DNA of 64,000 nt from Catonia carolina (GCA_035578175.1 JAQMRL010000004.1:35666401-35730400), one strand, 5' to 3'. Numbered from the stretch's first letter, positions 46,010-58,556 are shown. The notes: generated from the letters alone by a model not told the origin. Program-made: numbers and translations.

Positions 46010-46145
46010 TTTAAACCTTTGCGGACTATTGACGAATATATCAGACAAAAAATCTTTCCCACAGGTCGGTTTGCGAATATATTCACAAACGGTTTTTAAT
46101 GGTTATTGTCTTTTAGCGGATATATCCGCACGTTTACAATCTAAA
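46010..46145. mobile_element. Possible piggyBac-like terminus with three ATAT palindromes
   Basis: TTTAAACCTTTGCGGAC at the left resembles a TTAA-flanked piggyBac-type end. Three related palindromes follow at 41- and 43-bp spacing: CGAATATATC (46033), GCGAATATATTC (46073) and GCGGATATATCCGC (46116). The other end was not found. Confidence 0.35.
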
Positions 46146-46876
46146 TAAAAATAGATTATGACTTAAATTTGTCGTAATTGTCAACAAGGTTATACCAAAA
46201 TATCAAAATATTCCAGGTAATTTACACCTGCAAAAGGTGGCTGCCAAGAGCTCAGTGCTCCATATCATTCGTGCTTCCTTTGTTCGTTACTACATACGGG
46301 TGTTACAACTTACGTTCGCACAACTTAATCATAATATTTCTTTAAACAATCTTTGTAGTTGTAGATTTAATTTCTCCTTTTATTCTGCAATTCAACGTAG
46401 AAATATTTTCTTTTAGTCAGTTTTATTTACAGATAAACTCACGTTCATAATTTACTGAGTAAAAGTGAAGAAAATAATATGTGATGAAATTTGCGTGCGT
46501 TCTGCGCCCTTAAAAACAGTTTTTTTATCCAGGAAAACATATTTAAACAAAATCATTATCCTAACCAAAATTAAAGTGACATGAAACTATCCGTCCATGA
46601 GGGGTAATAAACTGTAATCAGAAACCCTTAGTACAAAAGAAGAAATCAAAATACATACAAGAAATAAGCAAACTATAAAAAGATGTATTTATGATCTACA
46701 AAATTAGAAGAAAACGAACGAACTTAAAAACCTAATGTCAGTAGATATTTCACTTTTTAAAAAAATGTTCGTGATATTTTTTTGTTCCTTATTCCTCTAA
46801 GTAGGTAAATATTTATGTGTATTTTGAAGTGTCAAATAAAAATGAAAAATGAAAAATAAATTTGTATTATTATTAA

Positions 46877-47200
46877 CGAGCGGGTTGATCTAGTGGTAAA
46901 ATTGTAGCCGCAAGTCAAATAGTTGACTGTTGATTTTCGGTGACGACGGTTCAAATCCTAGTAAAGGTAGTTTACTGTTACACACATTTAAATAACTTAC
47001 TAGACCGTAGTTACCGGTGTACTTTGATAATTGGGTTTAATTAATCCTACTTTCTCAGAAATCGTCGGAATTTTATTCTACACAAGACTACATCTTATTT
47101 TACGTCATACATATCATCCTCATCTCCTTGGGTAACGATGTTGCTTATTGTTCTACATTGAATAAATTGTAACGTACACATAAGAGCATATATATATTAG
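46877..47200 (+). mobile_element. SINE family C copy, nearly full length
   Basis: A-box-like GGTTGATCTAGTGGTAAAA and B box GGTTCAAATCC, then the family C body through CATCTCCTTGGGTAACG to GTACACATAAGAGC. No clear target duplication. Confidence 0.85.
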
Positions 47201-48173
47201 TTCCAGAATTCTCCAGCAGGAACGAGTATGTGGAAATGTAGCATAATAAATTATAATACTTGTAAAGCTGGGTTATTTCCAAGAAATGGTTAGAAATATA
47301 GTGTATACCAGGTAAAGTATAATATCGCCCTATTGTTGTGACGGCTACCTGAATTGGTCGGTGTATCTATTTAGATAATTAGTTATTTTGTTATGGTGTG
47401 ATAATATAATAAGTTTGTTAACGTTCTGTTAAGATCCATTCAGAATTGTTATTCTAGAATTTATATTAAGTTAGGTATGCCTATATAAGGTTAAGCTGCT
47501 GTCTTGACGTGAGTTAGTCTTGATTTGTCTCAGCTAGTGAATTGTGTGGTTAAAAACAAAATTGTGTTCCAGATATCAGTTTACGTTTTGTGAAAAGGTC
47601 CAAGTTGTAACTATGTATCGTATAATTGTTTGCACTAATAAGTATGATTTACTTAAATTAAGTGCAAAATAATCTTGTTACTAGTTAAGTTTATATAGTT
47701 TCATTGATTCATTATTTATTATAAATATGGATTTTATTTTTGTAATTGTAATTTATTATCAGATTTAAAGTAAGACTATTTATTAATTATCGTGTGTATT
47801 AAATACTTGTTAATTTTAAAGCAATAGTTTGTGAATTATAACTTTCAAATGTAAACACTGGAAAATAGGCGTCCATTAGCTTCACTTATATATTTGAAAC
47901 AATTATTGTGTGGTGAAATAAATGATCCTTATACACTCGGAAAAATCCCGTTTTACGTTCCAAGTTTATAAAACCGTTCAAAAATATATTTTTTCGCCAA
48001 CCTTTCTTTACTTATTATGCAGCTTATTCTTCAGTTAACTGCACGACAATTAGTTGTAATATCATGTTTAGAAATGCAACAATAGACACATTTTGTCAGA
48101 GCCAAGCATCGTATAGATCAGCCATTCTTAAGTCTTTCATGACGTAAGTTCTCAAGCAATTGCCCATTGTTTT
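47201..48173. other. AT-rich spacer, nothing recognised
   Basis: A CTATATAAGG near 47481 is TATA-like, but nothing else supports a promoter. Confidence 0.35.
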
Positions 48174-48551
48174 TGTTTATATCATCAGCCGAAAAGCTGG
48201 TTTGAACCTCTTGAGGTTTTATTAAGTAAAACGAGGAGTGAGGTGGTTTACCTTCATTACTGAGTGGAAATATATGCTTATCAGCATGCAGGGCCCTTTG
48301 AAAAGTACATATTTTCCACCCTGAAAATGACAACTTCACTTCATTCACCACAGTGTCTGGCTGTGTAATGACATTCATTACTTCCAGAGGAGATAACTCT
48401 GATTAGTGTATTTTACACCTCTGCCTCTTCTGTTCTTAAATGATTCAATCATTAAATTAGCTGACCATGTGATAAAAAACAAAACTATTTATTTTAGCTC
48501 TGCAACTAACAGATTGAGTGCAAATAATTTAACCCTCCATCTGTCTGTTAC
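48174..48551 (-). repeat. Family A copy 7
   Basis: Nearly complete unit. The minus strand keeps the shared ORF for 86 codons (48378-48118) with one two-codon deletion relative to copy 5. Confidence 0.9.
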
Positions 48552-51035
48552 TTACTTATAACTTCCCATTGTGTGTGTGTTAATTTTTTGTCTCGTATTG
48601 GACCTCTATCATGATAGGTGATCAGTAAATTATTTGTAAAATCTATGTGTATAATAATGTTTTAAGTATATTTAATTCTGTCGGCATTATTGACTATTTT
48701 TTGTTTGTATTTTACTTTTCTTTTCTTTTCTATTTACCTCTGTTATGTCTTTTGTTCTGTAATGAAATATTGTTTCTGTAATTGGGCCGTAGTCGGCCTG
48801 TTGCAAACGATTCAATTAAATAAAAAAATAAATAATTTATTTTATCCTGTTCCTTAGACGGACCTTAGTAATAAGTGTCACAATATATTTTTAGTACTCT
48901 ATGTTTAAATAAATTCTTTTGTCTTGCATATTTTATTGTTAGTTTTGTTTTCCATTTGTACATGTAACTATATATAGCATATTATTTAAAAAATGTTTTA
49001 GTATTTAAGTAGCTAACATGTAGTTTTAATTACTAACACAGTAATAAATTACCGTAGTAGTTGCAGTAGTATAATAAACAAAGAAGCACTGAATTGAACT
49101 ACCTTCGAACATGGGAAACCATAGTTGGGTGGACTGATTTTTTCACCACGAATTAAAATAAATAGTTTTTAGATTATCAAAGTATAATAAAATAAATTAA
49201 CATTTATTTTGCATTGATATTTTCTTGTGAGCAATGGGAAATAAATAAATATAGTCGGGACTCCGGTTCATCACTATTATTTTGAAATTAAATATATAAC
49301 CTACAAATTATAAATACTTCACTGAAAAATACCATTAATTATTTGTTATTTAGTAATTCTTTTACATTAAGTACCTTAGGCTGTAAAGTATACAATTGTA
49401 CCAAACTTAACTTGGATACATTATAGACAGACGATTTGGATACTTTTAATAGTTAGAAACCAGATGTACTTACTAACATTTAAGTTAATTTATAAACTCA
49501 AACAGTAGAGAAAATTAACTATTGATATTGAGACTAATTCATTAAGACAAATGTAATCGTGGTAGATATAGCACTTACAACATTTGTATTGTTGTAAGGA
49601 TTTAGGACTGAACTGGAAATGATACTAAAGATTTAATATACTTATTTCTAAAATTACGTAACTTGTACCATTAGAGTCACCAATTGTTTTAGCTTGTTAT
49701 GTGCTGAACAGAAAAGAGACAAGCAAACTTTTAAACTCTGTAATCTCTTAATCCGGCACCTTATTGACAGCTACACGAATGATCGCTTAGGTTTGGTTAG
49801 ACACTGTTAATTTATATAACTTCTGGTTGTTATCACTTTAAATTACAGTCAACCATTTTACAAAATCAATATTGTGATACCAAGAAGTTCTAATTCTATT
49901 TGTATCTCCTTTTTTACTTTATTTCTTTACAAATTACTATTAAAGTAAAATTTTTTTCAGAATTCATTTTGTTTCTTTCTAAAAAGTCAATATTTATAAA
50001 GAATTAATTGTCAAATAAAAGGTACACAGATATTTTGAGTTAATTCATTCGATCAAGGAGGAAAAATTTACAATTTACAAGATTGTTTTGAAACCTGCTT
50101 TTACACATGTCATTCAGTTGTGTAGAAAAGTAAGTGAATCCGAATTTAATACAGAATTAGTTACTGTATTTTGAACATTTTTTATTATAAAAATATTTTA
50201 TTTTATTTCATTTCAACAAATGGAGAAAAAATGAATGCTGCTAAATCAGTAAACGTTACGTTTTTCTTCATCTACAAACAAGTCAACCACTTTCATCAAC
50301 AACTCTAAAATTTCAAAATCAAACGAAGTTAAGTACTAAGGCAACTTGACAGATGCTTGACATGGTAAAAGCGTATAATATACTAAACACACGGACAAAA
50401 ACTAACAGATACAATTTTCTTTAGTCTTTTCAGAAAGTATTATAATTTTCCCCTAAAACAAACACTTTTCTTTTACAAATATCTCCTTGCGCTAATCTGT
50501 ACATAATTATGTCTGTTAAATTTAAAAAAACTAAAAATTTCAAATTTACAAATATTATTACAGTTTTTAGCATAAATGTAACGAAACAAATACAACTTCA
50601 AAATTCCATACTTCGTTGACAGCATCAAACAGTAGTACTACGAATAATTTACCGAAAAACTGGTAGACACAAAAATTACCTAATACGGGTAGCCCAATAG
50701 CCTACGTATAAGGTTTTATATGGAAAAGTGATCAGAAATTTACTGCAGAATTTAAAGCAATCAGTAAGGAGGTAAAAATACAACATTCAAAGTAACTCAA
50801 GGCGTTAACAAAATACACAAAGTAATTATACTGGGTGACCAGGTTCATTTTGTCACATATGCCAGAATACATCTAATCCACAGTACAAAGCACTCATATC
50901 GTACTTCAATATGTACAACTTGGGATCGTGTGTGTTCGGACAATATTTTCTCGTGTTAACCGATACTATTGTCAGGCAAAGCTTTCGTGTGGACCAAATA
51001 AACTGTAATCTTATAAAAGTAGTACGTGTTTCGTA
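48552..51035. other. AT-rich spacer, nothing recognised
   Basis: About 2.5 kb without coding potential, tRNA-like boxes or shared repeats. The ORF that enters element G from 50911 is discussed under rejected items. Confidence 0.4.
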
Positions 51036-51745
51036 TTGTCGCCGACTATCCCACCATTATCAGCGCCTGCAGATGGTCCCAGAACCTGCTTGCTTTTGGA
51101 GTGCTTTTGATGCGCAGCCAACAGTGCCTCCCCTCCATCATGAAGTGGATTCACTGGAGGGGCATTTAAGTGACGGCACTGAACTAGGGGTTGCACTCGC
51201 CATCCAACTCCCGAACGGAGAAGAAGGAAGAAGAGATCTAGCAAGAAAGAGGAAGAACCCAGCCGACACGGGCGCACCCATCCCTGGTCAACGCTACCGG
51301 TGGCGGACACCACATTCCCGCAACGGTCAGCCTTCTCCTACCTGGTAAGGAAAGTAAGCCCGTGCGTGCCTGAAGGCATCATGGTGAAGACCGAGTTCAG
51401 TGTGGGACCAGAGAGAACTTCTCGGCCGTGCTATCGGCCGACGGCCTACGCCGATCCAAAACTGCGGGACTCTGGAGTCCACCACTGTCACGCTGCAGTG
51501 GAGAACCAACTGCCGCTGAGGGAGAGCTAGGCCTGAACCCGGTAGCTGAGCTGTCACTCTTTGGGCTCCGCTCTTTACACACCGGCTCGCCGCTTCCGAC
51601 CACCAATAACGCTCCTTTTCAGGGGCACCACAAAAACTCAAACGGTTCTTCTCAGGACCCCCCAACCAATTAAACGGCCATTTTCAGGGCCAACAATGTC
51701 GCAAGCAAGGTTTTACTACGTGTCGTCGGGCCAGATCGGCGACAA
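51036..51745 (+). mobile_element. GC-rich element G with three histone-type 3' hairpins
   Basis: Terminal inverted repeats are TTGTCGCCGA (51036-51045) and TCGGCGACAA (51736-51745). The 710-bp body is far GC-richer than its surroundings. Near the right end three hairpins lie in series, each a 6-bp stem with a 4-base loop. At 51611-51626 it reads GCTCCT TTTC AGGGGC, followed by ACCA. At 51644-51659 it reads GGTTCT TCTC AGGACC. At 51676-51691 it reads GGCCAT TTTC AGGGCC, with one mismatch. Known histone mRNA stem-loops have exactly this geometry, a TTTC loop and a trailing ACCA. GCAAGCAAGG follows the last hairpin and is conserved in the other copy. No transposase or convincing ORF. No target duplication could be assigned, so the class is open. 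Confidence 0.75.
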
Positions 51746-52914
51746 AATATTTTATGTTAGGCGTTTTCGTGCTAACCGTATCCCACTCTATGAATTAAAT
51801 AAAAACTAAAATTAAGTATTTATGAGTCTAAAGTAGTGAATGAATAATAAAAAAACGGGTTTGTAATTTCGTTGAAAGATAAACACGTAAACTACCATGA
51901 CTTTAAAATTGGTGAACAAATCCAGTACGCATCTACCACCATCTATTTCGCACACACACACTCACATTAATGGAAATGATAACCCCACCATTATCATGTG
52001 CACATCTAGCTATAAATATGAGTGGGGATGACAGATAATTGTGGCCAATAGGTCGGCTCCGAATTTGACTATGCTCCGCCTCCATTCGCAAACGAGTTAC
52101 TTTTATTATAGTGAATATAAACCAATAACAATCATGTTAGGGAATGAATACTTCCGCAGTGTTACCTTATTATAATATTTTTCAATGTAATTTTGTAGTC
52201 TATGTAAAATTATTATTTATGTCCATATAATAATTTAAAAAAATGTAAAGTATTACAATAAATAATATAGTATAACGTTATACAATAATTCAATTTAACC
52301 ATTAACGGAACAATTTTATAAAAGGAGTATATTATAAGATAACTGCGGTTTATCTCAAAATTATGATCTTTGTGCCTACTTTAGTTCAAGCGTTTAAATA
52401 GCACTTAAGTGCTGATTCGGCATAATAAAAAAGGAAGGTTATGGAACTGCTTAATAATGGTTTCTATATTTTTGAAAAAATAACAAAAATAATACAAAAA
52501 AAAACAGTATACCGTACTCGTCCAATAATAAATTTTTAGTATTTATGAATGATTTCTTTTTATGGATCATACTTGAAATTTTATTAAGAGTAGCGAACCA
52601 AAAGACGTCTGCTAAGAATGGTTTCAGTTTTTTATTATCTTTTTTTCTCTCTCTCTCTCACAATCGCTGAAGGTTATTTCTCGTTTTCTTTTTATATTTT
52701 ATTTTTCATCTCATAATTTAGATATCTTTCTATCTTCATCACTTTTCCTTCTAAGATTTCTTTTATAATAATTTTAACAGAACCCAAAAGAAGAACTTTT
52801 AATTTAAAATAAATTACTTTTATTTTTATCTCAATTCAGAATAATTTTTTGGTGAATTGTTTACTTCAATTTGAATCAGAATACCATGAAAAAAATTTAA
52901 ATAATAAATATATT
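51746..52914. other. AT-rich spacer, nothing recognised
   Basis: No coding or repeat signal found; a CT-rich run lies near 52645-52660. Confidence 0.4.
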
Positions 52915-52926
52915 ATGAATGAAAGC

Positions 52927-54321
52927 TCTCTAGAGTAATATATAACAGGATCAGGGAACAACTGGATCACGAACATGGAGAATATCAGGGAGGATTTAGA
53001 TCCTGGCGAAGCTGTGCAGATCAGGTTTTAACATTGAAACTTGTTATGGATTTCTGCAAAAAAAGATCAAAGCCCTTATTTGTAACATTTATTGACTTCA
53101 GGAAGGCCTATGATTGCATACATCGGGAATCGCTACTGAAAGTGCTACGAAATTTTGAACTAGACCCGAAATTGACAAGAATGATAGGACTCACATTGAC
53201 CAATACTAAGTCCAAAATCAAATTTCGAGGAGAGTTTTCCAAAGATTTCGATATAAGAACAGGACTTAGGCAAGGAGATGGCTTGTCCCCGTTGCTTTTT
53301 AATTGTGCCTTAGAATACATTATGAGACTGTGGGAAAAAGAGAACCCAGCAAGGATTAGCTGCGGGAAATGCAAAAGTAAAGTTCACCTTGGCTGTCTGG
53401 GGTTTGCAGATGACTTGGCCTTGTTGAGTGGGTCTGTAGAGGAACTAAAGAAACAAGTAACAAGCTTAGGACGGTTAGCGGGAAGGTTTGGACTCAAGAT
53501 CTCCTTCGAGAAGACGAAAATAATTGGTAACACTAACATGGACCCCAGGATTTCAGTGGGAGGTCAAGTAATAGAAGTGGTACGGAATTTCAAGTACTTG
53601 GGGGAGGTATTGAACATGAGTTGCAATGACAGGGAAGCATGGGCGGAAAGGACCAAAAAGTTAATGAGAGCTCAGTTCATCACCCACACCACATACAACA
53701 AGAAGTCAATGTCGGTAAATACAAAGGTAAGACATTACAAAACGGTAATACAACCTGCAGTGACTCATTGTGGAGAGACCCTAACAAAACTGTCACAAAA
53801 AACTAAAACCCACAGAATCCTGACGTTGGAACGAAGAATCCTTAGAACCTGTATTGGTAAGTGAATATACAAAGATAATAGTTGGAGACTGCTACCAAAT
53901 AATGAAGTCTATAAAATTTCGGAGCCAATACTAGACGCAATTAGGAAAAAACGAATCTCCTTTTTGGGCCATATCCTTAGAACACCGGAGAACAGAGTAC
54001 TTAGACGACTTATTGAAAGTGTCTGGGATTTTAAAATCGGTTTGAACTGAACGAAGGAGGTCAAGGAGGACTTGGAAAGGTTTGGGTTGATACTGGAGGA
54101 TGTAAGGGTCAAGTCTGAAAGTTATAGAAAGTTGAAGGATCTGGCTTTGGAACCGGAAACCAAGACTAGAAGAGTGCAGAGGGTGACGGAAGAACTCCGG
54201 GCTCAGAGATCACAAAGAATGAGGGAATACTGGGTAAAGATCAAGGCTCAGAGATCGAAGTAGAGTCTTTCATGTTGTGGCTGAAGTGGTCCATTGTGGC
54301 CTCACAAGTAAAAAAAAAAAA
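52927..54321 (+). mobile_element. Non-LTR retrotransposon (FADD family), 5'-truncated, best copy
   Basis: One reading frame runs from about 52933 to 54263 with only two in-frame stops (53862-53864 and 54048-54050). It opens at VIYNRIREQLDHEHGEYQ and GFRSWRSCADQ, and carries motif A FIDFRKAYD (53088-53114), GLRQGDGLSPLLFN, catalytic FADDLA (FADD at 53403-53414) and FKYLGEV. The C-terminal block KRISFLGHILRTP and a basic end follow. Both catalytic aspartate motifs are intact. A poly-A tail follows, and a perfect 12-bp duplication ATGAATGAAAGC flanks it (52915-52926 and 54322-54333). The endonuclease and N-terminal half are missing, so the copy cannot move by itself. The clade is unresolved. Confidence 0.95.
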
Positions 54322-54333
54322 ATGAATGAAAGC

Positions 54334-55187
54334 ATTTGTATTTTTGATTTTTTGCACTACTATTCAAATCCACAGAGTATAATATATGTATAGGCCTATA
54401 TATACTTTTATGTGCTAAAAGTATTAAATTAGACATCTTCCTGTTGTCCCTCTTGTATCGGAGGTCGGAAACTATCATAATTACGTGAACCTTATTCACT
54501 GCTGCACGGAATAGTTTTGTATTACTGCAACCAAATGAGTCTCTCAGGTTTTTCAACCAGAATGCTCGACCTCTGTCGTTCCGCTTGCCCTTTACTTTTC
54601 CAGCAATACAGTATAATTTCCCTCTTTTAAAGAAAATAATCCTATGTGATTACTTTTTGAAACCTATTTGAAAATTTTGTTCCGCATTAACGGATCCACT
54701 TATCGAGTAAATGAGCTCGATTATAGTCCTACCGGTGTAGTGCACTTAGAATTAGAATGGACTCTCTTTAGTACGTTTACAACGAAGTACAAGTTTCTTA
54801 CCAATTTGACACCTTAGAATAATAGTAACAAAGTTTCCACAGAAAATTAGCAGGAGTAAAAAAGAGCTAATTAGGATATTCAGTTAATTTACTGGGTAAC
54901 CCTCCACAAAGACTAAAAAGAGCTTGAAACTAAAATTTGTTGCTACCTTGGAAACTCAGATAATTAAAATAATTTTATAATTATTTTTACGATAAAAAAT
55001 AACGAAAAACTATAACAGAGTTAAGTTAGACATCAAACAGAAAAACAATATTAAACAGTCCGAATACAAAAAAACCTTGAAGATCAGAAGAACATTTCCG
55101 GTTTTTTTAAAATTCACTATATGTAGGCCTACTGGTTTAATTTTAATATAAATCAAAAATAGAAGTTAAATTCATACATAATTAACC
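54334..55187. other. AT-rich spacer, nothing recognised
   Basis: No coding or repeat signal found. Confidence 0.4.
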
Positions 55188-55720
55188 CACAAGGTTGTTC
55201 TAGTGGTAAAGATGTCGCCACGAGTCACCTGTTAACAGCTGATTTTTCGAAAAAGGTTCCGTGGTTCAAATCTTAGTAAATGTATTTTACTTTTATGTGG
55301 ATTTAAATACAAGACGTTATCGATGTACTTTAAAGGTTGGGGTTTAATTGATAATACTCTTTTAGGAATGTTCGGCTCGATTCTGTTCAAGACTACATCT
55401 CATTTACAAGTTATCAAACCACCCTTATTACATTTCGTCATGGGGTTGCTTGTCGTTATTGCCGGCCGCATTGGCGCAGTTGGTAACGTGCTCGCCTCTC
55501 ATCATGCGGTCTTGGGTTCGAATCCCATTCAGGCACGGCATCTTTTCATACGTTACAAAAAAATCATTTCATCCTTCACCGTCTGCATTAGCAGTAATTG
55601 CAGAACAGTTGGACGTTAAACAAAAAAAAAAAACAAAAAAAAATGCTTGTCGTTCTTAATAAATTGAACAGATTTCAACGTACACACATTGGAGATTTTT
55701 TTAAATATTTAGTATAAATA
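55188..55720 (+). mobile_element. SINE family C copy hosting a SINE B insertion
   Basis: The head (GGTTGTTCTAGTGGTAAAG), B-box-like GGTTCAAATC and body run to CATGGGGTTGC. The tail (GAACAGATTTCAACGTACAC) resumes after the SINE B at 55458-55643. Confidence 0.85.
55458..55643 (+). mobile_element. SINE family B, full-length copy
   Basis: tRNA-derived head with A box (TTGGCGCAGTTGGTAACG) and B box (GGGTTCGAATCCC), then CATTCAGGCACGGCAT, the body with CATTAGCAGTAATTGCAG, and a poly-A tail. A perfect 11-bp duplication TGCTTGTCGTT flanks it (55447-55457 and 55644-55654). It is the best master-like copy in the window; intact Pol III boxes mean transcription is possible. Confidence 0.95.
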
Positions 55721-55867
55721 TTGTATTTTAGTTAATGTGTATTGAATGTTTTTTAAATCGAAAATAATTAACCTTTAATTCTTGTTATGTTCTTATTTGT
55801 TTAATCCAAATTATCTAAAATGGATCCGCTCCATATATTTCGGATTACCGGAATCCTACCGAAGCAC

Positions 55868-55905
55868 TTTTTTGTTTTACGTCTGACTGTTCTGCAAATT
55901 CTGCT
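55868..55905 (-). mobile_element. SINE family B tail fragment
   Basis: Minus strand GCAGAATTTGCAGAACAGTC then AGACGTAAAACAAAAAAG; only the last 40 bases remain. Confidence 0.6.
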
Positions 55906-56514
55906 ATACTAAGAACGAAAAATTTAGGCGGGTCGAGTTCTCACTCGTGTATCCCTTCCACAACCTCTTACGTACTCTAGACTCCCCTTACGCTCTTTAC
56001 AGTGTTACAAGCCGTACAATGTTTCTACGTGTTAGATTAAATAAAAGTAGTTTATTCACTGTACTTTTTAATTTATTGTACTCATTATTTATTCTATTTA
56101 TTTACTGCAGTTGGATAATATAATAATAATATAAATATAGCTTACAAAATATAGTTTACATATTTTTTTAATTTTCGTACGAAATATAAACGTAACAGAT
56201 AATAAAACTTACGAGTAGTAGTACTGTACAATCAAATAAAATAAGCTTATTTTTGAACACGAAAATAGAACAGTTTCAAATTTTCTTTGAACGTATATGT
56301 CGCAGATATAATAAATTATCACGTTGTATTATATAAGTTATTATAGGCGGAGTACACTTTTTGAGCGTAGAGTGTGAAATAAACTTTGAAATAAGGTATA
56401 AGTTTCAAGTCAACAGGAGCAGTAAGAGAGAAGAAATTGCTCAACTGGTGGAATTGGCGAAGTGAGGAAGTGGCGAAATAAACAGCAAACTTACACCCGC
56501 CTAAATTTATCGTG

Positions 56515-56660
56515 CTTATTATAATGCAGACGGTGGATAATGATGATATATGAAAATGAGTGATGAAAAAATACCAGACCTGACCGGGAATAAAACCCTG
56601 GATCTCAGCATAGAAACCAGTTGCGCTAACCACTAAGCCAACGGGCTGGCCAGTAAGTAA
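56515..56660 (-). mobile_element. SINE family E, nearly full length
   Basis: Minus orientation, head GCCAGCCCGTTGGCTTAGTG with an A-box-like GCTTAGTGGTTAGCGC, degenerate B box GGTTTTATTCCC, then GGTCAGGTCTGGTATTTTTT and the body ending near ACCGTCTGCATTATAA. Confidence 0.75.
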
Positions 56661-58077
56661 GCAATAAGCACAAAGAAAAGAATAAATAAGTTCGTTCACA
56701 TAATCAAATAATACATTTTATATAATTTTAACTTTCGATAAACTAGTTAGTACATAAATTATGTATCCACATCAAGAACGATTTGAAAATTTAATCTATC
56801 ACTACCCATTCAATTGGATTTGGTTCTCGATTTAACCTCACTCCCTAGTATAAGGTCAGTTAATTAATTCAACAAATTTTCAGCTTACTCCGTACGAAAT
56901 CTTACAAACGTATAATTATGACCAGTTGTTACCAATTTAGCTGTATCAGAAGTGGAGAGTTAAATTCAGAAATACAGTTTAAATGGATTTTGAGAGAGAA
57001 ATTTTAGTAATAGTATTTATGATTAATAATAGTACACATGAGAGAATTAGAACGGGAAGAAGATGGTAGGGGTTTATGGGAAAGGGTTACGTCGTTGAAG
57101 GTGCACACGTTAGGGATGGTTTTGGAGAGTTTAGATAGAGAAGTCGGATAGTACCTATAGTTAGTCTATTTTAGATATACTAAACTAAAGTAGGAGTATG
57201 TAAGACAGAGAGAGATTATAGAAGGTATAGAATTCCATAAGAAAGATAAAGAGGGTAATATTGTAAATCCTCTACCATTACATTATTATTATTATTGTTA
57301 TTACTTGTAACATTTACACGCCGATAATTTATAACATTGAAGCAGAAGTACCAAAGTAACAACATAGTCGAATAGTGAACAACGGGGTCGGTACTTCAGG
57401 AGCTTTCCTCCACAATTCTCACACTCTTGCAAATTTTCCTAATTATTGCCAACAGACGGTTTTACTAATTGCCGAAAATTAGCTTAACCTCATTATTCAG
57501 TTCTTCACAGTATATGTCAAATTCTAAACTATTGTACAAAACACAAATTATACATATTCTGATTAAAATTATATTTTACATCCACTGTACTATATCATAT
57601 TACATTTTCCATTATAATACCTTAGCTGATCTAAACTTGTGTAATAATTTTCCCTCGCTGATTCATGTTAGTTAATATTGTTACTTAGATAATATAAGTT
57701 TATTATAATATCATTTGAGTTAACATTAACTAATGTAACCAGTAATTAAAATAAACACCAATAAGTATAATAAATTAAATTTTTGTAGAATTTATTAAAT
57801 TTATTAATACGTTTGTAAATTAATTAATTTTTCTTTGAAATTCAGTTCAGTTTATTTGAAAAGTGTCACGTGAAACTGTAGAAAATCGATTGTGTGTGTC
57901 ATTTTCTGAAATATTTTTGACAGGTGCGTTGTGTATTATTGTTATAACTACAACTCTTAAGTAAAGATTGTAATGTTTTTTTTGAAAAATTGTAATTATT
58001 TTACAATCAGGTTTTTAAAATATAATTTATAAGCTTTAAGCAATCAATTTTTTAATGTAGTAATTATAAATTTTAAG
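56661..58077. other. AT-rich spacer, nothing firm
   Basis: A purine-richer stretch at about 57030-57250 ends near a (TTA)n run; its nature is unknown. Confidence 0.4.
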
Positions 58078-58468
58078 AATGCTCATAACAGGCCGGTGGA
58101 GTGTTAAATTATTTCCCTTCAATCTGGTAGTTCCAAGGCTACAAAAGAGTTCTGTTTCTTATCACATGGTCAGCCAATTATATGACTGAAATATTTGAGA
58201 TCAGAAGATGTAGAAGTGTAAAATACGTTAGTCAAAGGAGTTACCTCCTTCTGAGAGTAGCGAATTTCATTATGTAGCCAGATCGTGTGGTGAATGAAGT
58301 GAAAGTGTCATTTCCAGGGTGGAAAATAGATGTTTTTCAAACAGCCCGGTATGCTGCTAAGCATACTTTTCCACTCAGTGAGGAAGGCAGTCGTAAACCA
58401 TCTTACTCCTCGTTTTATTTAGTAAAACCTCTAGAGGTTCAAAACAGCCTTCCGGCTGATTATCTAAA
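58078..58468 (+). repeat. Family A copy 8
   Basis: Full unit from CATAACAGGCCGGTGGAGTG to CCTTCCGGCTGATTATC; the shared ORF is open for 65 codons (58287-58484). Confidence 0.9.
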
Positions 58469-58480
58469 GATGAGAAAAAT

Positions 58481-58556
58481 CTGAATAATAGCGTTCTGAT
58501 AGCGTTCAGTAGTGTGTATCTGAATAATAGCGTTCTGATAGCGTTCAGTAGTGTGT
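58481..58556. repeat. 39-bp perfect tandem duplication
   Basis: CTGAATAATAGCGTTCTGAT at 58481 recurs at 58520; the two units are identical over 37 bases. It lies exactly between a family A end and a jockey-like fragment. Confidence 0.95.

Noticed and set aside
50911..51348. 145-codon ORF on the plus strand, the longest non-LINE ORF
   Set aside because: It starts in spacer DNA and runs into element G; the composition follows GC content, no motif is recognised, and the aligned part of the other G copy does not keep the frame.
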